Positions 25,036 through 30,587 of a DNA stretch of 44,955 nucleotides are shown here, piece after piece. The stretch is from Chloroflexota bacterium (GTDB lineage: Bacteria > Chloroflexota > Dehalococcoidia > JACPQK01). The position numbers were made by a program, and so were the translations under genes. The stretch is from the NCBI GenBank assembly GCA_016190505.1, contig JACPQM010000025.1, positions 1 through 44,955 of the forward strand. Direction: 5' to 3'. Positions within the stretch are counted from its first letter, which is position 1, and the number at the start of each line of letters is the position of its first letter. A model generated the notes under the pieces. That model was not told the DNA's origin. It saw only the letters and a program-made list of their open reading frames with translations, and did no database searches.

Positions 25036-25256
25036 GTAGGGGCGCAAGCCTTGCGCCCCTACGCCATTACCACCGCCACGCGGACGGCCAACCGACCCAT
25101 TGCCCGTCCACGTTCTCGGCGCAAATCCTCGTCTGGGGGCGCAAGCCTTGCGCCCCTACGCCATTACCACCGCCACGCGGACGGCCAACCGACCCATTGC
25201 CCGTCCACGTTCTCGGCGCAAATCCTCGCCTGGGGGCACAAGGCTTGCGCCCCTAC
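25036..25256. repeat. 97-bp tandem repeat carrying three REP palindromes
   Basis: A unit of 97 bases is repeated almost exactly (25039-25135 and 25136-25232) and ends with a third partial copy. Each unit starts with the palindrome GGGGCGCAAG-C-CTTGCGCCCC, with flanking GTA and TAC; copies lie at 25036-25062, 25135-25159 and 25232-25256. The spacer between them is shared. This REP-spacer-REP layout is typical of clusters mobilised by RAYT proteins. Confidence 0.85.
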
Positions 25257-25290
25257 AGCTACAATAGGCGGTGGAACGGAGGTGTCTGCC

Positions 25291-25893
25291 TTGCGGGCGC
25301 ATGAAGGGCAATATCACCGGCGCACAATACGTCTCCAGGGCTATGACTACCGAACGGCGGGCGCCTATTTCATCACCATCTGCACCCATAACCGGGAGAT
25401 GCTGTTCGATGACCACGTCCTGAGAGCCGTTGCCGAGCAGCAATGGGCGCTGTCCGCCAGCATACGCGCGGAGGTCAGCCTGGACTCCTTCGTAGTCATG
25501 CCCAATCACGTCCATGGCATCGTGTGGATCACCAATGTAGGGGCACACGGCCTTGGGGCGCAAGGCCTTGCGCCCCCACGAGCGGGCCCACATGTGTTGC
25601 CCCGGTCTCTAGGCGCCTTTGTGCGCGGATACAAGTCTGCCGTGACCCGAGACGCCAACGCCCTCCTGTGCGCACGCGGACTTCCCGTCTGGCAGCGCAA
25701 CTTCTATGAGCACATCGTGCGGAGCGAAGCCGATCTCGAACGGATTCGTCACTACATTCAGACTAATCCAGAGCGATGGGCCGTTGACCGGGACAACCCG
25801 TGCGGGATACCTGATGAGCAAGAGAAGGCGTTTTGGAGCAACATGGAGGATAGGTCGGTGTGGCAGGACCGAGCGCCCTCCGGAGAGAGATAG
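25291..25893 (+). CDS. REP-associated tyrosine transposase (RAYT, Y1_Tnp family)
   Basis: 200-residue single-strand DNA transposase related to IS200/IS605 TnpA. Seen are RRTIRLQGYDY and GAYFITICTHNR at the start, MPNHVHGIV with the HUH metal site (H73, H75), and the C-terminal WQRNFYEHIVRSEADLERI and YIQTNPERW that bear the tyrosine. RAYTs act on REP palindromes, and several lie just upstream. TTG 25291 is chosen because GGAGG lies about eight bases upstream and RAYT proteins begin close to RRxIRLxGYDY. A REP palindrome is embedded in frame (25555-25576, about residues 84-99), in a loop after the HUH motif. The stop lies one base before cas6. Confidence 0.9.
   Translation: MRAHEGQYHRRTIRLQGYDYRTAGAYFITICTHNREMLFDDHVLRAVAEQQWALSASIRAEVSLDSFVVMPNHVHGIVWITNVGAHGLGAQGLAPPRAGPHVLPRSLGAFVRGYKSAVTRDANALLCARGLPVWQRNFYEHIVRSEADLERIRHYIQTNPERWAVDRDNPCGIPDEQEKAFWSNMEDRSVWQDRAPSGER
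25555..25576. repeat. REP palindrome inside the transposase gene
   Basis: A perfect 22-base palindrome, GGGGCGCAAGG joined to CCTTGCGCCCC, translated in frame as part of GLGAQGLAPPRAG. The transposase gene thus carries a copy of the element that it probably mobilises. Confidence 0.85.
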
Positions 25894-25894
25894 C

Positions 25895-26803
25895 ATGCTC
25901 TACTCCGTTGAACTGAGGCTCAAGGTGGCTCAGGAGGGCGAGGCTAGTACCGTCACCGGCTACCACGTTTACGCCTTCTTCCTGCACCTCATCGAGCTGG
26001 CGAATCCTGTGCTGTCGGCCAGGCTGCACGAGGAGGGCGGCCCCAAGCCTTTCACACTTTCACCTCTTTCACCCTCCGACGCCGGGGAGCGCCGGGTGGT
26101 GCTGAGGGAAGGCGCCAGGCTCCACATCCGGGTGACCCTCTTGCAGGAAGATGTGTTTGCTTCGCTGGCAGATAGCGTGTGGCGTCTGCCTGCGGGGCAA
26201 AACCTGCCTTTGGGCGGGGTTTGGGTGGCCTGCCAGGGCCTGGGCACCACGCCGCTCCAGAGCCCCCGAGCAGCCTTCACCACCTTCCAGGAGCTTGTCG
26301 CCGGCGCCAGTGAGGAGCGCAAGCTGGCGCTGGCTTTCCTTTCGCCCACCACCTTCCGGACCAAGGGGGAGCGGAACACTCTATTCCCCGAGCCCTCGCG
26401 GGTGCTCGGCAGCTTACTCTCGCGCTGGAACGCCTACGCGCCCGCCGACCCTTCGCTCGGCTCAGGGCGTGCTCTGGCCTTGCCTGTTGGGGAATCCGCT
26501 GTCGCCGGAGTGCGGCTCGCGGCGTACAGGCTATCCACCCGGATGCTGGACTTCGGTAGCTACCAGGAGCAGGGCTTTTGCGGCCAGGCCACGTACTCCC
26601 TAGGGGAAGGCATGTCGCCGGACCAGGTCCGGGTGGTACAGGCCCTGGGCGCTTTCGCGCTCTATGCCGGCGTCGGCGCCAAGACTACCATGGGCATGGG
26701 CCAGGCGAAGAGGCTGGAAGGGCCTGGTCTGATGTCTCCCGGGACGGGCACTGTGCCCGCCCCGGTCGAGTTGCCGCGACGCGTCCTCACCGGAAGCGAA
26801 TAG
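25895..26803 (+). CDS. cas6: CRISPR crRNA-processing endoribonuclease Cas6
   Basis: 302 residues with two RAMP-type halves. LSPTTFRTKG in the middle and the C-terminal glycine-rich loop GVGAKTTMGMGQAKRL are Cas6 hallmarks; GYHVYAFFLHLIE near the N-terminus could give the active-site histidine. It would cut the repeat RNA to leave an eight-nucleotide 5' tag. ATG 25895 is one base after the transposase stop, so insertion of the transposase probably kept translation or transcription running into cas6. Confidence 0.9.
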   Translation: MLYSVELRLKVAQEGEASTVTGYHVYAFFLHLIELANPVLSARLHEEGGPKPFTLSPLSPSDAGERRVVLREGARLHIRVTLLQEDVFASLADSVWRLPAGQNLPLGGVWVACQGLGTTPLQSPRAAFTTFQELVAGASEERKLALAFLSPTTFRTKGERNTLFPEPSRVLGSLLSRWNAYAPADPSLGSGRALALPVGESAVAGVRLAAYRLSTRMLDFGSYQEQGFCGQATYSLGEGMSPDQVRVVQALGAFALYAGVGAKTTMGMGQAKRLEGPGLMSPGTGTVPAPVELPRRVLTGSE

Positions 26804-26840
26804 TCAGCCCGTAGCCATCGGCTGGACTGGCGGGGGGAAC

Positions 26841-27764
26841 GTGGCCACCAAAGAGCTGATGCCCCGGGTCCTCGACCTGGACAACCTCTATGCCGCCTGG
26901 GACGAGGTGCGGCACAACCGCGGCGCCGCCGGCGGCGACCGCATCAGCCTGTGGCGCTTCGAGCAGCGCCTGGAGCTCAACCTGCTGCACCTGGCCGAGC
27001 GCGTCGAGGTTGGCTCCTACCAGCCCGGCCGCGTCCGCCTGACCAGCATCCACGCCGGCGGAAAGCACCGGGACATAGCGGTCTGGTGCATCGCCGACCG
27101 GGTCCTCCAGCGGGCCGTTCTTCAAGTCGTGGAGCCTATCTTCGAGCGAAGGTTCCTGCCCACCAGCTTCGGCTACCGGCGCCGGCGGTGCGTGGGAGAC
27201 GCCGTCCGGCGGGTGCTCCAACTGCGTGACCAGGGCTGCACCTGGGTGCTGGACGCCGACATCCGCGACTGCTTCCCCAGCCTGGACCACGAGCTGCTCC
27301 TGTCCCTGCTCAGGCGGCGGGTGATGGACCAGGACCTGCTGGACCTCCTCGCCCTGTGGCTGCCCTACGGGCGGTCCCGGGCCGTCCGCCGCTCCCACCG
27401 GCCCCAGGGCATCTCCCTGGGCGCGGTCACCTCGCCCCTGCTGTGCAACGTGTATCTCCACGAGCTGGACCTGGCCCTGGCGCGCGCCCGCCTGGAGGCC
27501 GTCCGCTACGCCGACGACTTCGTGGTGCTGTGCCCCACCGAGGAGGCGCGCGACCATGCCCTGGAGACAGTACGGTGCTGCCTGGAGCCGTTGCGTCTCG
27601 AGCTGAACACCGAGAAGACCTGGCTCCGCACCTTCAAACAGGGGTTCACCTTCCTGGGCGTCACCTTCCAGGGCAAGGGGTACTGGTACCGCCGCAACGG
27701 CGTCAAGGTGGCCGCCAGCGACAGGGGTGACACCTTCCCCCTGGAGATAGACGGCTACCAGTAG
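26841..27764 (+). CDS. CRISPR-associated reverse transcriptase (stand-alone)
   Basis: 307 residues, an RT domain with group II intron-like motifs: WVLDADIRDCFPSLDH (catalytic D140), QGISLGAVTSPLLCNVYL, YADD at 223-226, LNTEKT and FLGVTF. No maturase X domain, endonuclease or Cas1 fusion is present. The position between cas6 and cas1 matches the arrangement of RTs that help type III systems take up spacers from RNA. GTG 26841 follows GGGGGGA by a few bases. All catalytic aspartates are intact. Confidence 0.93.
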   Translation: MATKELMPRVLDLDNLYAAWDEVRHNRGAAGGDRISLWRFEQRLELNLLHLAERVEVGSYQPGRVRLTSIHAGGKHRDIAVWCIADRVLQRAVLQVVEPIFERRFLPTSFGYRRRRCVGDAVRRVLQLRDQGCTWVLDADIRDCFPSLDHELLLSLLRRRVMDQDLLDLLALWLPYGRSRAVRRSHRPQGISLGAVTSPLLCNVYLHELDLALARARLEAVRYADDFVVLCPTEEARDHALETVRCCLEPLRLELNTEKTWLRTFKQGFTFLGVTFQGKGYWYRRNGVKVAASDRGDTFPLEIDGYQ

Positions 27765-27773
27765 CAGACGCGA

Positions 27774-27840
27774 CGGAGAGACAGAGACAGAGACAGGGAT
27801 AGAGATAGAGATAGAGATAGAGATAGAGATAGAGACAGGG
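27774..27840. repeat. GAGATA-rich simple-sequence tract between RT and cas1
   Basis: A run of GACAGA and then GATAGA units (five full AGAGAT hexamers near 27800-27835) separates the RT stop from cas1. The same composition appears in the arms that flank the S23 gene at 29.6-30.2 kb. It may be a remnant of that element, or slippage-prone repeat DNA. Confidence 0.85.
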
Positions 27841-27845
27841 TACCT

Positions 27846-27870
27846 GTAGGGGCGGACGGCTGTCCGCCCT
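27846..27870. repeat. REP palindrome upstream of cas1 (GGACGG subtype)
   Basis: GTAG then GGGCGGAC-GGCT-GTCCGCCC. It belongs to the same subtype as the copy inside cas1 (28742-28769). A further palindrome, CTCTCCCCG-CGT-CGGGGAGAG, lies just downstream near 27892-27913. Confidence 0.8.
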
Positions 27871-27937
27871 GGCGCGTAGGTAGTAGGCAATTCCTCTCCC
27901 CGCGTCGGGGAGAGGCGGGAAGAGAGGTCGGGAGCCG

Positions 27938-28960
27938 ATGCCCAACCTGTACGTCACTGAGCAAGGTGCCCGCCTGGAGCGGGAGTACGACCGCCTGCTG
28001 GTGGTCAAGGATGCCGCGGTGCTCCTGGATGTGCCCGCCATCAAGGTGAACGAGGTTGTACTGGTGGGCCGCATTGGTGTGACCACGCCGGCCCTCCAGA
28101 TGCTCCTGGAGCGGGACATCGGCGTGGTGCTGGTCAGCCGCCTGGGGGAGTTCCTGGGCCGGCTGAGCGGCGACCGCGCCAGCAACACCGCCCTCAGGCG
28201 CGCCCAGTACCGGCGGGCCGACGAGCCCGAGTTCTGCCTCGGGGTGGCCCGCGCCGTGGCGTGGGGCAAGGTGTGGAACTGTAGAGTCCGCTGCCTGCGT
28301 ATCGCCGCCGCTGCGGACAACGGCACGGCCCGCCAGGCTGGAGCCAAGCTCGGAGCACTGCTGCCCAGGTTCGCCAGCACAGCCACCGTTGCCGAGGTGC
28401 GTTTCCTGGAGGCCCAGGCCGGCCGGGCCTACTTTGCCGCCATGCGCAGCCAGCTTCACCCGGGGTGGGAGTTCCCCAGCCGGCAGAGGCGCCCGCCCCC
28501 GGACCCCATCAATGTGCTGCTCAGCGCCACCTACACTCTCCTCACCGAAGCGGTCTACTCGGCCACGATCATCGCGGGGCTGGACCCATACTGCGGCTTC
28601 TACCACGTCGAGCGACCGGGAAGGCCGGCCCTGGTGCTGGACCTGATGGAGGAGTTCCGCCCGCTGATTGCCGACTCCGTGGTGGTGACGCTGGTGAACA
28701 AACGGTTGCTGACGCCCCGGGACTTCCGCCCCGGGCCTCCCGTAGGGGCGGACGGCCGTCCGCCCTTACCCGTCATACTCCATCCCGACGGCTACAAAAC
28801 GGTGCTGCGCACCTTTGGCGAGCGGCTGCGTACCCCGGTCACCATCCCCCGCCTGGGGCGCCGGACCACCTACCACCGCCTGCTGGAGGTGCAGGCGCGA
28901 GCACTGGCCGCCGCCATCGAGGGCCGCCGGCCGGCCTATGAGCCGTTCCGCACGCGGTGA
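27938..28960 (+). CDS. cas1: CRISPR integrase Cas1
   Basis: 340 residues. The N-terminal beta domain starts NLYVTEQGARLEREYDRLLV. The helical catalytic domain shows FLEAQAGRAYF (E158), GFYHVERPGRP (H223) and LVLDLMEEFRP (D235 and E238/E239), so the metal site is intact. It forms the spacer-integration complex with Cas2 and probably the upstream RT. A REP palindrome is translated in frame at about residues 268-277 (VGADGRPPLP) between the catalytic core and the C-terminal helices. ATG 27938 follows a purine-rich stretch. Confidence 0.95.
   Translation: MPNLYVTEQGARLEREYDRLLVVKDAAVLLDVPAIKVNEVVLVGRIGVTTPALQMLLERDIGVVLVSRLGEFLGRLSGDRASNTALRRAQYRRADEPEFCLGVARAVAWGKVWNCRVRCLRIAAAADNGTARQAGAKLGALLPRFASTATVAEVRFLEAQAGRAYFAAMRSQLHPGWEFPSRQRRPPPDPINVLLSATYTLLTEAVYSATIIAGLDPYCGFYHVERPGRPALVLDLMEEFRPLIADSVVVTLVNKRLLTPRDFRPGPPVGADGRPPLPVILHPDGYKTVLRTFGERLRTPVTIPRLGRRTTYHRLLEVQARALAAAIEGRRPAYEPFRTR
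28742..28769. repeat. REP palindrome embedded in cas1
   Basis: Two 14-base arms, GTAGGGGCGGACGG and CCGTCCGCCCTTAC, are reverse complements with one mismatch and no loop. It encodes VGADGRPPLP without breaking the frame. Confidence 0.85.
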
Positions 28961-28971
28961 GGGGGGATGCC

Positions 28972-29250
28972 ATGTACATCGTCGTGTGCTACGACATATC
29001 GGACAACCGGCGCCGGGCCAGGCTCCATGAGCTGCTGCTGGGCTATGGTAACCCGGTGCAGAAAAGTGTCTTCGAGTGCTCCCTCACCGGCGGCCAGCTC
29101 CAGAAGCTTCGGGCCAGGGCACGCCGCTATGCCCGCAAGCCTGGCGAGAGCATCCGCTACTACCAGCTCTGCGCCCGCTGCCAGGAGCGGACGGAAGCGG
29201 ACGGTACACAACTGCTGGAGACCAGTCCGCCGAAGGACTTCGTGGTGTGA
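28972..29250 (+). CDS. cas2: CRISPR adaptation protein Cas2
   Basis: 92 residues with the ferredoxin-fold start MYIVVCYDIS (D8) followed by NRRRARLHELLLGYGNPVQK and SVFECSLTGGQ. It bridges Cas1 dimers in spacer integration. ATG 28972 has GGGGGGA a few bases upstream; an in-frame GTG at 28957 is possible. It starts 11 bases after cas1. Confidence 0.94.
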   Translation: MYIVVCYDISDNRRRARLHELLLGYGNPVQKSVFECSLTGGQLQKLRARARRYARKPGESIRYYQLCARCQERTEADGTQLLETSPPKDFVV

Positions 29251-29527
29251 GCGCGGGCCACGGAAACCATTGACAACAGTCGGGGAGATGTGGTAAACCA
29301 TGCACATCCGCTGCTCGCGGCGGTGGAAACCAGGGAATGGAATCTGGCGGCATGCCCAGGGGGCTTGCGAGCACCCGGTTTCGGAAGGCCCAGCTTGGGG
29401 GTGCTCGCAACAGATTCAAAAAGGAGGTGGTGCAGATAGAAGCAGGGCCGCAGTCCGGGCGTGGCCCGGGAGGCCTGGACGGGGGGGTGCTCGCAAACAG
29501 ATAGGCCTGGCAGATATGTTGGGGGTG
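29251..29527. other. putative CRISPR leader with repeated GGGTGCTCGCAA motifs
   Basis: No gene is supported. The stretch between cas2 and the first CRISPR repeat holds a 12-bp inverted pair (TTGCGAGCACCC at 29365-29376 and GGGTGCTCGCAA at 29399-29410) and a third copy, GGGTGCTCGCAAACAGAT, at 29485-29502, close to the first repeat. A related GCGCTCGCAAAC occurs after the CARF-HEPN gene (24672-24684). Position and repetition suggest a leader with integration-related motifs. Confidence 0.55.
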
Positions 29528-29562
29528 AAGAGACACTATCCTGGAAACGGGATTGAGACGCG

Positions 29563-29679
29563 CCAAGATAGAGATAGAGACGGGAGATAGAGACGGGAGA
29601 CTGCAGGCGGACGACGGAGGCCCAGATCAGACCCCGAAGGCCCCAAATCTCTAACTCTGTCTCCAGTCTCTGTCTCCGC
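29563..29679. repeat. gene-less GAGATA-ended unit in the CRISPR array
   Basis: It starts with the same CCAAGATAGAGATAGAGACG arm as the S23 unit and ends with pyrimidine tracts (CTGTCTCCAGTCTCTGTCTCC) of roughly opposite sense. The segment 29540-29601, which holds the 3' end of the CRISPR repeat plus this arm, is repeated exactly at 29680-29741 (62 bp). It looks like a short, non-coding relative of the next element. Confidence 0.55.
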
Positions 29680-29702
29680 CCTGGAAACGGGATTGAGACG
29701 CG

Positions 29703-30157
29703 CCAAGATAGAGATAGAGACGGGAGATAGAGACGGGAGACGGATGTGTTCAAGTTTGAAAAGCTTGAGGTATGGAAGAAGTCCGTACAGCTCTATCAGG
29801 AGGTGCTTGAGTCTTGTGAGGCCATAGGACCAAGAGACCAGGGGTCCCTGGGCGAACAGTTGAGGCGGGCGTCGCTGTCGGTGTCCGCGAACATAGCCGA
29901 AGGAGCCGGAAGGGACGGCGTCAGGGAAGCCAGGTACTTCTTCAACATCGGCAAGGGATCAGTCTACGAGGTGGTCAGCTTGTTGTATGTGCTTCGGCAA
30001 AGGGGCTTGTTGCAGCCCAACGAGTACGACGCCCTCTACAAACAATGCGACGAGATCGCCATGATGCTCAGTGGCCTCATGAAGAGGTAGTACCCATTGC
30101 TCTCAGCCCCTTTTATCTCCCTCCCCCTCTCTATCTCCCCGTCTCTATCCCTATCTG
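29703..30157. mobile_element. candidate element: S23 gene between imperfect inverted repeats
   Basis: Left arm 29703-29741 (starting CCAAGATAGAGATAGAGACG) and right arm 30119-30157 (reverse complement starting CCAGATAGGGATAGAGACGG) match well over about 38 bases with few differences. Between them lies only the four-helix-bundle gene. CRISPR repeat sequence abuts both sides. No transposase is encoded, so any movement would be in trans. The low complexity of the arms is a caution. Confidence 0.5.
29746..30090 (+). CDS. four-helix-bundle protein of the S23/IVP (TIGR02436) family
   Basis: 114 residues. The family signature is clear: FEKLEVWKKSVQLYQEVLE, then LGEQLRRASLSVSANIAEGA and a final helical pair. 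Members occur in rRNA intervening sequences and, as Avd, with diversity-generating retroelements, and also alone; their function is mostly unknown. They bind nucleic acid as pentamers in the Avd case. The start is GTG 29746, directly after the left GAGATA arm. There is no ribosome binding site beyond the GGGAGACGG of that arm. Confidence 0.85.
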   Translation: MFKFEKLEVWKKSVQLYQEVLESCEAIGPRDQGSLGEQLRRASLSVSANIAEGAGRDGVREARYFFNIGKGSVYEVVSLLYVLRQRGLLQPNEYDALYKQCDEIAMMLSGLMKR

Positions 30158-30196
30158 GTAAGAGACACTATCCTGGAAACGGGATTGAGACCCCCT

Positions 30197-30500
30197 GTAG
30201 GGGCGCAAGGCTTGCGCCCCCCCGGCCCCGGTTCGCCCACCCGCGCGCGACCGGCTATGTCCAACCACCGGCCCAACGCATGGTGGTCCTGCCGTTCGCC
30301 CTCACACACGTGTCCTCCGCATGTCATACCTTCACCACCGTCCACGCCCGCCACATGCAGGGGCGGTCAAACCGACGAACGTCGGTGTTGGTGCACATCG
30401 TGGGGCGCAAGCCTTGCGCCCCTACCACTGCGTCCGCTGGGGGCAGCGTCCTGTCGGTGTTGGTGCACATCGTGGGGCGCAAGCCTTGCGCCCCTACCAC
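30197..30500. repeat. REP cluster downstream of the CRISPR array
   Basis: Three REP palindromes occur at 30197-30220, 30402-30425 and 30474-30497. The last two lie within a 48-base exact direct repeat (30381-30428 and 30453-30500, spacing 72). The intervening sequence (30221-30380) is a distant match of that following the copy at 24841. No gene is supported between 30091 and 30587. Confidence 0.8.
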
Positions 30501-30541
30501 CTGCTGATAACCAAGGACAGGCACCCCTGGGCCTGTGCCCA

Positions 30542-30571
30542 TTTACCGGACGTTGGCCCCTGTGCTAGACT
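30542..30571 (+). promoter_or_regulatory. candidate promoter for hemL
   Basis: -35 TTTACC (30542-30547), 18-bp spacer and -10 TAGACT (30566-30571), just before ATG 30588. Confidence 0.45.
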
Positions 30572-30587
30572 TGTGCCCGGTAGCGCA

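Larger units (their letters stand above)
24634..25290. other. repeat region between the CARF-HEPN gene and the transposase
   Basis: No gene is supported. It contains a 9-bp inverted repeat (24638-24646 / 24672-24680), a GCTCGCAAAC motif shared with the CRISPR leader, a REP palindrome at 24841-24864 and a 97-bp tandem repeat with three further REP palindromes. Open frames cross it in several phases only because the repeats lack stops. It is best seen as the upstream part of a REP-RAYT unit. Confidence 0.7.
29528..30191 (+). CRISPR. disrupted CRISPR array remnant (two full repeats, one half-repeat)
   Basis: A 32-base repeat beginning AAGAGACACTATCC and ending GGAAACGGGATTGAGAC occurs at 29528-29559 and 30160-30191. 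A 20-base 3' part lies at 29680-29699. The ATTGAGAC end resembles the 5' tag left by Cas6 in type III crRNAs. No normal 30-40 base spacers separate them; the gaps hold repeat-flanked units, including an S23 gene. The orientation follows cas1-cas2 and the putative leader. Confidence 0.75.

Noticed and set aside
24652-25290. N-terminal extension of the transposase (open frame begins at 24652)
   Set aside because: The extension is made of REP repeats and low-complexity sequence; RAYT proteins start near the RRTIRLQGYDY motif, and TTG 25291 has a ribosome binding site.
24705-25304. Coding frame of 199 residues over the REP cluster
   Set aside because: No domain, overlaps tandem repeats, and open frames exist there in several phases and on both strands.
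26841-30090. Diversity-generating retroelement: RT plus an Avd-like four-helix-bundle gene within 3 kb
   Set aside because: The RT has group II-like QGISLGAVTSP rather than the QG...SQ form of DGR RTs, cas1-cas2 lie between, and I see no template/variable repeat pair with adenine-biased differences. Worth a formal scan but not supported.
30381-30500. 48-base repeat with 24-base gap as a second CRISPR array
   Set aside because: Each copy contains a REP palindrome of the dispersed family and there are only two copies; REP direct repeat is the better explanation.
30321-30587. Longer HemL starting at 30321
   Set aside because: The added part is translated REP direct repeat; the enzyme family begins near ATG 30588.
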